A DNA stretch of 64,000 nt from Trema orientale (GCA_002914845.1 JXTC01000130.1:124001-188000); one strand, 5' to 3'. Shown: positions 10,171-22,214, counted from the stretch's first letter. The notes: generated by a model from the letters alone, not told the origin. Program-made: numbers and translations.

Positions 10171-12475
10171 AAAAATTTTGGTTTATGAATACAAAAATAG
10201 GTTCATAGTTTCTACGAAAGCATATTTCTCGTTCATGGTTTCTCGTCAAATCTCAGATTTCAAAATGGAAAACTAAACTGGTATCTTCCATTTAACTTTT
10301 GGGTTTTTGATTTCCAATATAGATATTCAGAATTTCTAATCTAGAAACCTGATATCTTACTAAAGACATATTAAAATGACAAAAGTACTATAATATCCAT
10401 GCTGATAAAATATTAAAGAAAGAAGTTACATCAACCATAACCATAATATGAAAAGTCTAAATAATAAATTGTCATGTCTTCGTATTCTTCATCTTCTTGG
10501 AAAGACGTCCTTTGAAATCAAGTTCAGACTCATAACCCTCAATCTGCTTCTTCCTCCCATGCATATAAAATTCCACTGACAGCTAGTTTCGATAATTTTG
10601 AACTTGAAAATTCTTCTTCAACTCATCAAGCATATCATGAATAAAGTACTTAGCATAGGCAATGATAAAAACACCACAATCACTATGTACAAAGAAAACA
10701 AAAGACAAACATAAGAAACTAGAGCACCACACCAGAAAAAAAAAAGAAAAAGGAAGGAAAACTAGAAAAAAAAGAAGAAGAAAAATACCTACTTAAGTTG
10801 TTGCTCAGGGAGTCCTTCAATCATGTAAACCTCAAGAGGGTCAGTGGGTTTCTTGTTTGCATAAAACTTAGAAGAAAGGTTAAGATCTTTTCGAGCAGAA
10901 AAAAAACCAACCAACCAAAAAGTAAGGCAGTAAAAATGAAAAGCATTTAATAGTCCTCAAAACTTTACCCTCATTTAGTTTGCCCCATAAAGAATTAAAT
11001 ATATTAAGACACTTATTATGAACATCAAAATGAACAAGAATCCAATGCTCTATAGAATCAACATGCACCGGCATCAAAACATGGTCAACATCAATCCAAG
11101 GGGTATTGCAATGCATGTAGTAGCCTAAAATATACTCGACAATAATATCTTCCATGTTGAGAATAGAAGGATTAGATTTTTTTTGCGCAAAAGCTTTGAT
11201 ATAAGAACTTCAAACGCTGATCAAACTGAGTATCTGTAGTAGTTACCCTCAACTTAATGTCTTTGTTATACTTCACTTTCTTATGCAAGTAGTAGAAACA
11301 AACATTCATGTACTAGGAAAACAAAAAGAAAAAATAGAAAGAGCATGTCAGTTAAAACCAAAAAAAAAAACATAAATTTTGGATATTAAGAAAAAAAACA
11401 TAGTTTCTAGAACAATAAAAAGGTTATCAAACAACATTGGTTTCCTGGAAACTAATAGGAAACCACTGTGGTTTCCTAGAAACTAACATAGTTCGCTGTT
11501 AGTTTCCATGAAATTAGTCGGAAACCGTAGTGGTTTTCATTTGTCTCCTGCTGGTTTCCTAGAAATAATAGGAAACCAATATGATTTCCTAAAAACCATA
11601 TTGATTTCCATTTATCTCATGTTGGTAATCAAAATGGTACCTACTCAAAATTATTAATATCAAGAAACGAACATATTTACTGAAAGGAAAACAAACACTA
11701 ATAAAACAAAACATATTGCATACTATCAGCATATAAATCAAAAAGCAAAGAAATTAAATTTTTAGACAAGAATGAAAAAAAAATACTTACAGAGCAACTA
11801 AGAAATCTGTTTTCGTAACTCAGATTATAAAACCACATCTTTAAATTGACTTTGTTTATTGTAAATCAAAAGGTTTCTTGAGTGCGTTGGCCTTCTTTGA
11901 ATAGAATATTGTCCTAAATAAAGTAATAAAATAAAAACCATTAAAAAAGAAATAATATAATATAAAATATTTATTCATATATCTTTAAAAGTTAACATTA
12001 TACTTACTTGTTTCTAAAATTAAGATCTTTGTCTACAAAATCAACAAACTCCTTCTGCCAAACTGTATTAGGAGGTTTCATGAACTCCATAGAAAATGCA
12101 GATAAACTTTTCACTTTTTTTAACATGATCTTCTCCTTCGGCTTTTCAACAGGCTCGGAAGAAGATTCAATCTGAACTAAGGCACCTGAAGAACCAATCT
12201 GAGCAGAATCGGCTGAAGAACCAAACTTATTAATAAATGGCGACCTCAATTGAGCACCAGGTTTGGTTTCTCTTTTTGGTAAAACTGGAGTCTTCAAAGA
12301 AGATTCTGACCCTTTTGAATACTCCTCCACAGCATTTTTAATGCATGCATTAATAGTATTATCATCCAAATTGGCAAAAAACTCGTCATCCTGAAAATGT
12401 GTAATCATGAACTTATTATTAAATTAAAAGCAGTAGAAAACCTATTCAGTTTCTTATAGAAAAACATATTCATAT

Positions 12476-13970
12476 CTTTTCAGCAATGGGATCACAGATA
12501 TCAATATTTTCTTCGTTGCCATCCTTGGATGAATTATTAGAACCCTGAAAGAAAAGAACAACTTGGTTTCTACTTAATTGTTTCCAAGAAACCAAAGTAG
12601 AAACTAATCAAAGATTGTACCTTCTAGAAACTAACATGGTTTTCAGGAAAAACATGACGGTTACTAATCAAGAAACCAACAACTAGAAACCATAACCATC
12701 AGCAAACTAGTTAATTGGTTTCTAGGAACATATCAAATACAGATTCCAAGTATAGTAACTCAACAAATAATTAAATACTAATTACAGAAAGAAGGCATAT
12801 TAATACCTTATCATCATTGACATCCTTAGCAGAATTATCAACACCCTGAAAAAAAAAATTTAATACGTTTAGCAACTTGGTTTCTGCTTAATGGTTTCTT
12901 AGAAACCATAGTGGTTACTGGTTAACATATTTAGCTTTCTGAACCACAATATAAAATAGATACCTTATCAGCAATGTTATCACTACCATCGGTCTTATCT
13001 TCTTTGCCATCATTGGCAAATTTGTAGACAGCCTGAAAAAAAAATTAAAAAAAAAATCAAAAACACAAAGGCAACTCAATTACCATTTAATGATTTCTAC
13101 GAAATTATAGTGATTACTGGTCTATTACCTTGCCCGCTCCATTATCAGGATCATCCTTATCATCTTTATCATTTTCCTCATGCTTTCCCCTCATCTTTGT
13201 CATCATTGTCATCCTCATTATCTTCCTTCTCTTCCTCTTTACTTTCTTCAGCATTCTTCTCCTCCTTATCACCATCTTTCACAACATCCTTATGTTCATT
13301 AACAGAATCAACACCCTGAAAATAAAAAGGAAGAAACACAATATTAGAAAAAAAGAAAAAATAAACCAAACAGAAACCATGATAGTTTCCAAAGCAAATC
13401 ATTATACCTCAACTTCTAAGAGATCACCATCAGGAATAAAACCAGGAGTAATGATATTATCTGCAATAATATCAACGTCAGGAACATCAGCCTAGTTAAA
13501 AAAGGAAAAAAAAAAAGCTTAAAAGGTTTAGCTAAAATATTAAAAAAAGAAAGAAAAAACCAAAAATAAACTAAGTCATCCATTTTGACCTTGTCCTCAT
13601 CATTGACTTCAGAATTCTTATCAGCTTCATCTACCTGAGGTGTTTCTTCCTTATTTTCTTCCTCCATAGGTACATTAATATCCATTAAAATATTTTTACT
13701 TACGTTGTCATTATCCTAAAAATATTTAAAAAACAAAATAAATCTATAGAAACTTTATTGGTAGCCAAAAAAAAAAAAACAAAAAACAAAAAAAGCCTAC
13801 AAAAAATACCACATCCTCAACAATTCTTTCATTATCAGAACAAGGAACATGAGCCTGAAAAAAAACAATAAAAAAATTAATAAGAATATTAAAAACAAAA
13901 ATGAAAACAAAAAATAGTTAAAAAGATAATATCATCGTCTCCAACATCATTTGAAGAATGATCAACAACC
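12476..13970 (-). repeat. run of short phase-0 acidic exons in the Ulp1 gene
   Basis: Consecutive short exons, bounded by a CAG-type acceptor and a GT donor, lie at about 13925-13970, 13810-13854, 13590-13715, 13408-13491, 13129-13315, 12964-13032, 12807-12845 and 12476-12544. Several lengths are exact multiples of three (45, 126, 84, 69, 39, 69). Many encode variants of a theme such as GVDNSAKDVNDDK or GSNNSSKDGNEEN, rich in Asp and Glu. They look like tandem exon duplications between the DUF1985 and protease parts. The 13129-13315 exon is 187 bases, one too many for the frame. Confidence 0.65.
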
Positions 13971-15785
13971 TGACAAAAAAAAAAAATAATAATAATGCCA
14001 TAGCAAGACATAAGAAAATAAAATGGTTTCCAGTTAAGGGTTTCTAGGAAACCAAAATGGTTATTGGTCACGTTTCAGCTTTCCAGAAATCAACAAAGTT
14101 TCTCAGAAACCAAGATAGTTCCTACACATAGGGTTTCCAGGAAACTACAAAGGTTTCTTGTAGTTTCCTGGAAATACCTCACGGTTCTAAGAAACTTCCA
14201 AAGTTTCCAAGAAATTACCAAGAATTAATTAATGGAATAGAATCAACAGAACAAGAAAACAAAAATGTAAGTACCTCATTAACTGGACCAGTAGGACAAG
14301 AAATAGTATCAATCCCTAACTTCTCTTGACATTTAGTCAACATAGTCAGAAGAACATCAAATTTAGCATCAAAATCCTTTTTCATCAAATCAATACTCTC
14401 TTTAATCAAATCTTGCCTATGAAAAATCTCCTTCTTCATCAAATCCATTTCCTTAGTATACTGCAGGATACTTGCACCAGCCTTAGCTTGACTAGATTTT
14501 GATGTAAAGGGAGCGCTTTCCACTGAAAATTTTGAAGGCCCAGAAACTTTTGGAGGAGCTGCAACTTTTGAAGGATTATCAACAAAATCATCATCACCAT
14601 CATGAGCTGCAGCAACATTACCCAAGCTCTCCAAAATAGGTTGTTGTACTCTTTTAGGAAGCTTATTAAGTCTATAGTTAGTGATTTTCTCTACAGTGAG
14701 AACTACATTCTGAACTGAGGTCTGAAATCAAACAAAAAATAAAACTATGTTAAAAAAACAACAAAAAAAATAAAACATAAAAAAGGAAGTTAAATAAACA
14801 TTTACCTCATCAGCTTCAAAGACATACTTCTCAAGCTCTTCAAAGTAAGGACTAACATCGCAGAAATAGTTTAAAATACGAGAAATCTTTGAAGCAATCT
14901 CGTAACAAACAGTACCAACTAATTTATCAAAATAGTCATAAGCCTATATCTGAAAGGCTAAAGGAAAACTAATCAACTTATAGGAATCCCTTTTGTTCAC
15001 AGATTTCCCTTTCTTTGATTTTTTACCTTTGCTAGATTCCGCCTTCTTCTTCCCCTTCCCTTTTGAATCTATGTGTTTGTCCTCAATAATACTAGAATTT
15101 TTCTGGTCCTGACACGTAACATTGACAAGATCTTCATCAGTTTCAAATAATCCATTCAAAAAAGCATCTTCCAAAGCTACCTTATCAAACCTAGGATATT
15201 TCTTAAAATATTTGTTAAACAACCTAACTCGTTTGGTCTCAAAAAGAGTCTTGTCTGTATCACCAACACATAAAAGACCAGTAGCAATAGCAAATTCTTG
15301 AATGCCAAACCTTAACAGTTTCTCACCTATCTTAAACCACATCTCATCTGGATTTGGTTGCTTAACCTCTCTTAAGAGAAAATGATGGATTAATTGACCT
15401 TGACCTAATAGTTTGTGCTGATTAAGAAAATAACCAAAACATGTATTCTCAAACATAGAGGAAACATGATCACCACTAGCATTCATAACTCTCCTGATAT
15501 TATCTATTGCGGTAACAGAATGGAAAAACATAGGCTTGCCACCAATCCTATATTCTAGTTTAATCATATATTCTCAATCCTACAAAAAAAATTCGAACAT
15601 AGATCCACAAATATAAGAAATACATAATGTAATAAAGAAAAAATTAAAAACTTAACAATATAACAGATGTTAACGCAAATTAAACTCATCAGCCTAACTA
15701 GCAGTTTCAGAGGATGGTAGTTGAATCATAACAGGGCAAGAGCACTATTCAGCAATACACATAGAATATGAACGAAAAAGCTTGA

Positions 15786-16575
15786 CTTAGCAACAGTGCA
15801 TTATACCAACAGGAAACCAAACAGGTTTCCATGAAAACACAAGGGTTTCATGTTATGTACTTAGCTATATGGCGTTTTTCAAAAAATAAACCACATTAGT
15901 TTTCAGGAAACTCTAGTGGTTTCCAGTAATTCAGATAGCTACATGACATTCTGATACATGGAAACCCAACTGGTTTCTAGAAAATCTTTGTGGTTTCTAT
16001 TATGTCAAGAGAACTATTCACCACACATACATGGAAAATAAATAATAACAACAACAGAAACATGATCAACTACAATGAGATATTACATAAATTTCAAGCA
16101 TTGATGAGCAAACTCAACTTATATTTACTTCTAAATAAAATTTAAACAACACATTAGCTATATTCATTCATTCATTAAACTAAAATGACCAACAACATAA
16201 ATTTCTAGCAACAGTGTACTATGAAAACAGGAAACCAAAAAGGTTTCCATGAAACCCCAAGGGTTTCCTGTTATGTACTTACCTCTAGGGCGTTTTTCAA
16301 AAAAGAAACCACATTTCCAATGATTCAGATAGCTACATGGCATTCTGAAGCATGGAAACTCAAATGGTTTCTAGAAAACATTTGTGGTTTCCATTGTGGC
16401 GAGAGAACTATTCACTACACATATATGGAATCCCAAACAGCAACATGATAATAAACTATATGACAATGAGACATTCATACATTTCAAACATTGATGAGTA
16501 AACTCAACTCATGTTTACTTCTAAATAAAATTTAAACAACACATTAGCTATATTCATTCATTCATTGAACTAAAA
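15786..16575. repeat. tandem duplication of about 400 bp in Ulp1 intron 1
   Basis: Units at about 15786-16198 and 16205-16575 match over their whole length. Both start with AGCAACAGTG, carry GGAAACC/GGTTTCC hairpin-like words, and end with TATTCATTCATTCATT followed by AACTAAAATGACCAA. A diverged third copy lies at 9780-10170. Confidence 0.8.
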
Positions 16576-17328
16576 TGACCAAAATCACTTGCACAAAACA
16601 GTAAAACACCGTAAAATCCAAAGAATATCACCTTGAAATAATACAGAAGCAACTATCATTCTATATAAAAAATCAACCATCAATACTAACAAATTCCTTC
16701 CGTATTACCTGAATCTCAGGAACTTCAGAACCTTCGACCGAAATCTTCCTATTAGCTCGAGCTTTAACTCGACGATTCTTAGGAGAAGGTCCAGCATCCA
16801 TTGGAGACGATATCTTCCTCTTGCTTCCAATTAGAGGCAAATTAGACGCAAAAACAGAGTCATCCAAAGAGGGTTCCTTCCTCTTCTCAACAAATTAGGA
16901 TAAAATTGAACGAGAAACTTCCCCCTTTTCACCAACAAATTGCGAAATCTCCTTTGAATTAGAAACCGGAGATGCCGATTGTGCCCGAGTTTCAACCATG
17001 GCTGAAACTAAGTACAACTGTGTGATAGATACACTGAAGAAAAGAGGAAGAAAAGAAGAAGACAAGAAAAAAATGAAAAATGGCCAAAGATTTTGCAATT
17101 TGAAATAGAAAACCTGGAAACCAACCACTAAATCCTCAACTCGCTAAAAAATCGGCGATGGAAACTGAGAAGAGAAAGATGAAAAAAATCGGAAAAGAAA
17201 AGAAGTAAAACTGATTCAAATACCTTTGTAAAAAAGGTCGTACAAAATTAAGTAAATTGGGCCAGGTCGTATTATTAGGATTTTTTAAAAAAAAAAACCA
17301 TAGCTCATGTCATTTTTCCTTAAAAATT

Positions 17329-20165
17329 TGTCAAATTTAGATAGATAGATATATAGTCAAATATCGAAAACTTTGGGGATTTAACTTCCTGGTAGATTTG
17401 TCCCGATAACAGATGACAATCTATTGTCAAAAAATATATAACACTATTGGGTCACATAATTGAGTAATTGAAAAAAGAACTTTATATTATAATTCAATAA
17501 TTTTTGAAAAAAGTTATGTATAATCTATTGGGACGAAATTTGGCGTCCCAATAATAGAGTTACCGTGAGTTTTTTTTAAAAGGCAATTATAGTAATTTTG
17601 TATTTTTGTAATTATGCTAAAATAGTTACAATACAAATAGTTACAATTAACATATTATTGTTAAATATATAATAATAATAATTAAAACCAAATTATAATT
17701 ATAATTAATTAATTAAAATAATAAAAAGTATTTATTGTTGGTGAAAGTTTTTTCAAAAACTGAAGCAACCCAGCCAAACCAATTTCAACCTTAGCAATTA
17801 CAGACGTATTCTACGTGATTCCATTATAACTATATTATATCAACCCTACTGAAAGATTTTCTCAACAACTAAAAACAATAGTACAATGCTGAACGCCACT
17901 ATAGTCTATAGTAACTACTAAAAACATAGGAAATTTGTGGAATTAAAATTATGCAGATTCTCCATGATAATGTATTAGTAAATATATATATATATAGGTT
18001 TTTAATCTAATAGCTATTTTTTTTTTTATCTATCTATTCTATAGGTATTTCTTTTTTAATCGTTCGATCATGATCTAACGATTAGCATAATTTGAGTAGC
18101 TAGAAACAAATAATAATAAAAAAAATTAAATACACATTATTTAATAATTTTCTCTCCATTTTTACCATAAAAAGGCGCGTGTGACTAATTTTAATTGGAC
18201 AAAACAATAAATATAAATAATTTATATATATATATGTGAATTACCTTCCAAATTAGTTTACGTGCCATAGAGTGAATTACCTGATAAGGATCATCAATTA
18301 AAGCTGTCAGTTTCTGAAACCTTAAGAAAACTTGCGAAACAAACAAGCTGTCAGCATAATTCATCAAAAACAAGGGGAGTATTAGTTAGAAGCAGACAAG
18401 CAGTAGAACCAAATGAAAGTTACTTCTTTTTTTTTTTTTTCCCAGGTTCCAAACTTCCATGATAAGAAAAGTGGGAGGTGGTTGTGTATCAATGCCGTAA
18501 ACCATGAAAATCGAACCTTGACTAAAGCTGTAACAATATAAATAGTAATTGTATCATACTCGGATGTGTACACACAAAAGAATTCTCAAAGATTCTAAAG
18601 ATTGTAATGTTACAATAAATTCCCTAATTATAACCAAATATACATTCCTAAATCAAAAACGAAATAAAATGGAGGAAGAAGTCTTGCTCAATATTACGAG
18701 AGAAGGTAAAGACGAGAGAGAGAGAGAGAGCTGCGGGTAGCAGCGGCGGGCGTCAGACAAAAGTGCTACGGCAGAGAGAGAGAGATTTAGATTCAAAAAT
18801 GTTGGAGAGAGAACGTCGGAGAGAGAAAAGACGGCGGATTGAAGAAATAGGGGTATGTTTGAAAATGGGAAAGAAAGAGGTCTGAAACTCTTAAAAATCG
18901 AACATTCTATTGGGGTGACATGTTCAGCTCTATTGAGACGACATGTCGCCCCAATAGTTTTAGATATTTTCAATCTACAATTGGATAACATTTTTCAGTA
19001 TATTGGGATGACAAACATTGAAATTTTTGGTGACATTTAGACCCATCAATAATTCCGTCAACTCTATTCTCGTTCCAACCGATTTGCTTTTGTCGTCCCA
19101 ATCGATGTTGCCAGAATAAAATATATATCCTGAAGCGTAGATAGGCAACAATATTTCTTTTTCTAGGTGAGAGCAACATGTGTGCTTTTTTTCTTTATCC
19201 AAACGTTCTTCGTTCTAATATTTCTATTAAGGTTAATTGGCTTAATTCATTCAAAAGATTTAGTTCCCATATGGAAAAATGATCGACATAACTAAACCTT
19301 TTGTTATATGCCCATTGTAATAGGAAATATAATTATAGCCTTATAGGCACATACTGTAAATCTGGATGCTGTCTCATTAGTGGCCAAAGTTATCCATGCA
19401 TTAAAAGATGCGATTGAAAATGAAGTTTTGATCTAGTCCAAAGTTTTTTTTTTCTTTTTTTTTTTCTTAAGGAATGCTATGGTCCTTAGTTTTATATATG
19501 TGGTAGCTACAAACTCTTTTAAATAATGTTTAATATATATATATATAGAGTTTTAAGGGATATTTTTACTTTTACTCTATGGGTAGATTTGATCAAGTTC
19601 AAAATACAATAATGGGTTAATTTCACTGCATCTATTCCAATTCTAATTCTAATTATTATAATTTGTTTACTTCTAATAATATATAACAATACGTAATTCT
19701 CTTTTCGGTACCACATTCTTAATTTTGATTTAAGAAAGAGTAATATTAGGGACACGAAAAATATACGCACAATATATACAAACAATGACGACCAATATAA
19801 CATGGACTCTTAAAATCTTTTTCAATTGTATATGTATCTTATGATAATACTATACTCTAACTTTCACTTGGACATAATTATGTCAGTGTCAAAAAAAAAC
19901 AAATTTAAAAAAGAAAAAAGAAATAAGATACTATAAAGCATGCTGAAGTACTATGTATATTAGTCTAAAATAAAGACAATAATTGCACAGTCAAAACAAA
20001 AAAACTTTGAAACAGTAGAAACTAAACCAATAAATAAGTCCTAGCTACAATATTATTACTCCTAAGTCCTAATAATTGTAGATCATCATAATCGATATCT
20101 AGCTGCCGGAGAAAACCTAAAACTATCCTTTTTTTTTTTTTTTTTGGGTAATGACCTAAAACTAT
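17329..20165. other. intergenic region between MULE and GDSL lipase
   Basis: This is AT-rich DNA without a convincing gene. It includes a copy of the dispersed TIR repeat at about 17995-18245 (see 24144), GA microsatellites near 18715 and 18772, and several ATTGGGACG/CGTCCCAAT words (17537-17562, 18905-18955, 19000, 19095). On the minus strand 18290-18373 could be a lone exon fragment (VSQVFLRFQKLTALIDDPYQ followed by GTAATT), but I do not recognise it. Confidence 0.5.
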
Positions 20166-22214
20166 CTAGTTGAATTGAAGCACGGATTGTGAATAGTGGT
20201 TGGAAATAGCCAAATATGCGGCTTGGCTAGGGTGCATGGAATCCCAAAAGATGTACTTTGAGGCATTTGGACACGTTGGCATTCCCACAATGCACAGAGG
20301 ACCTAACTCGAACAAACCAGTTCCACAGCATCCTTGAAGAGTTTGTTGGAAACCTGCATTAATAGAAAAAGGAAAAAAGAAATTAGAAAAATGAACAATA
20401 TCACTGAAGTAGCAAATTAAACGACGCAATACACAAAAGCGCCATAATACAATCAATGCACAATATGATAAACCATAGTAACTTTAAGGAAAATGTTAAA
20501 CATTATGACACGTTATCTTGATAAAATAATTTGAACAATATGAAAGTGTAAGTGGACTAAAAAAAAGTATTCAACAATTAATATTAACCAATTTGAACAA
20601 TATGAAAGTGTAAGTGGACTAAAAAAAAGTATTCAACAATTAATATTAACCAATTTTATATATACTGTCATATCTATCAAGTTATTTTTTTTTTCTAGAC
20701 GAACATTACTCTAATTTTAATGATATGTTTAGTATATGTAAGAATAAAATAATCAAGGGTTCAAGTATATACCATATTTTAGAGGGTTAATGATCATGTC
20801 CATCATGATTTCATAGATCCCAAAGTAGACCATTCTAGAACCAGGCAAGGAGACTTGAAGGCTGGAAAGAAGGTGTTGAAGCTTCAAGTTGTAAGCTTGA
20901 GAGTCAGTATTCTGTTTGTTCACACACATCCGTTGCAGCATGTGAGGGCTTGGCATTACGCTACCTATCGACATTTGCAATGGTAGGCATCCTACTGGCG
21001 GGAGACCTGCCACCCCAAACTTACGTGCTCCCCTATCATATAGACTCTGCACCCGCCAAAAAATTAATAAATATTAAGAAAGAAAAATTAATGAACCAAA
21101 AAAAATAATAAATATTAAAAAAGAAAAAATAACGAACCATCAAGTATATACTGGCCGCTAAATATATAATTAATTTCCCTATAAAATAATAGTCTCTAAT
21201 TAAGGTCAACAATTAATTCAGGTATGGATTACGTGGTATGTAATCTATGATCTATCGACAAAAAAATATCATGGCCATATTATATTAATCACACTATAAA
21301 AAGTATCATATTTAAACTATCAATAGCTTAGTGGCGTAGCACACCACTCTGATCAGATATACCAATCGGACCAGGAGTCTTTTTGCTAGTCTTAAAAAAA
21401 AGACCATACTAAAATATTATTATTATTATTAGAATCAAATAATGAAGATCTATAATAACATAAGATTAATTAACTCATAGTTGACTAAAACAATGCGACA
21501 AATTTTTTTTACCAAGAAAAGTTTGACTACCATGAAAGTAATTTGATTTGTACAGCTAGATAGCTATAGCCAAAGAGGATATACCTGAATGAAAGAGCCA
21601 AGTCTACGGAGCAGCATATCATGGTAGCTGGAAGCCGAACGCTGAAAGTTGGAGGGAATAAAGCCGTAGAGATTGAAGACCACGTCATTAGTCCCCACAC
21701 TTATAACAAACATGGCCTCCCTCAGCAACTCCGCAGTCCTATTCTTCCCAGTACTTTTCTCCATTCTCCTTATGGCTTCGTCGAAGTTCCTCAGTTGCTG
21801 CTCCATGCTTAAAACGCCATTGGCCGCGGTGGTCGCCTCGTCGAGGCCCGAACCCCCCGAGGCGAAGCTGACGCCCGTGGTCAAGTCGGCGTCGGTGAGC
21901 CTGGGGTCAAGGTAGGCGGGCAACAACTCCTTGATGCCAAGGTTGGACACCAAGTAGTCCGTGGTCAGCTTGCCGTTGGAGAACCTTCCCGTGGGAGTGT
22001 GAGTCGGGAAGTCCCGGCCGTACGGAGGGTGGTCCCCGCGGAAGATAGTGTTCAAGCGGTTGTTGTTGCCCGGATCAACGGTGGAATCCCCGAAGGCGAA
22101 AACAGCGGGTATGGACGGAGATGCGGTGACTGAGGGTGGCAAAGAAAATAGAAAAGCCAAGGAAAAGAACATGGCAAAGATGGAGGTCATCATGGTACTT
22201 TTCGTGTGCTTCAT
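20166..22214 (-). CDS. GDSL esterase/lipase, secreted
   Basis: The three exons are 21585-22214, 20773-21046 and 20166-20353, all with GT/AG junctions. They give a 363-residue protein, the usual size for plant GDSL lipases. Residues 1 to about 31 form a signal peptide (FFSLAFLFSLPPSVTA), implying export to the apoplast. The SGNH-hydrolase blocks are in order: I FAFGDSTVDPGNNN with the catalytic Ser, II GVSFASGGSG with the oxyanion Gly, III SVGTND with Asn, and V FWDSMHPS with catalytic Asp and His. Such enzymes hydrolyse acyl esters; the natural substrate cannot be read from sequence. The sequence resembles the large EXL-like subgroup. The start is the first Met before the signal peptide, and a TATA box lies about 85 bp upstream. 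The pseudogene at 481-1964 is its paralogue. Confidence 0.93.
20528..20653. repeat. 62-bp tandem duplication in GDSL intron 2
   Basis: Two essentially identical 62-base units, starting AATTTGAACAATATGAAAGT, lie head to tail at about 20528 and 20590. They do not touch splice sites. Confidence 0.9.

Larger units (their letters stand above)
10472..16999 (-). pseudogene. DUF1985-Ulp1 (C48 SUMO-protease-like) gene of the MULE, decayed
   Basis: The multi-exon gene starts at 16999 (MVETRAQSASP). Exon 1 is 16709-16999. Exon 2 (14806-15579) is a DUF1985 domain (CFGYFLNQHKLLGQGQLIHH, LLREVKQPNPDEMWFKIGEK, RFGIQEFAIATGL), followed by a Lys-rich stretch and FPLAFQI-AYDYF. Exon 3 is 14275-14721. Eight short acidic exons follow between 13970 and 12476, then 12008-12390 and 11791-11913. 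The Ulp1 catalytic region comes last: VDHVLMPVHVDSIEHWILVH (His) in 10971-11312 and SDCGVFIIA (Cys) near 10690. Ulp1 proteases cleave SUMO or related modifiers; the job in MULEs is unknown. In-frame stops occur in exon 1, at the start of exon 2 (TGA at a probable Trp), at QI*AY, and in the last exon. The expected catalytic Asp region reads IFNSL (Asn). One acidic exon has a mutated GT donor and another a one-base frameshift. Confidence 0.8.
4697..17319. mobile_element. 12.6-kb Mutator-like element with transposase and DUF1985-Ulp1 gene
   Basis: A perfect 9-bp TSD, TTAAAAATT, lies at 4688-4696 and 17320-17328. Degenerate inverted termini support the limits: ACTTAACTTTGCGTATGACC at 4758-4777 matches, in reverse complement, the block at 17234-17253, at similar distances from the two ends (about 61 and 66 bases). 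Inside are a plus-strand MuDR-type transposase (6612-9599) and a convergent minus-strand DUF1985/Ulp1 gene (10472-16999). MULEs carrying ULP-like protease genes (the Kaonashi-type group) are known in plants. Both genes have nonsense codons, frameshifts and altered catalytic residues, so the copy is probably not autonomous now. The rest is non-coding and saturated with GGAAACC/GGTTTCC motifs. Confidence 0.85.

Noticed and set aside
18191..18373. minus-strand fragment with QVFLRFQKLTALIDDPYQ
   Set aside because: It may be a lone exon, but no second exon or family was recognised. Mentioned only in the intergenic note.
18653..18991. 112-residue minus-strand frame
   Set aside because: Serine/leucine-rich translation of GA microsatellites; low complexity.
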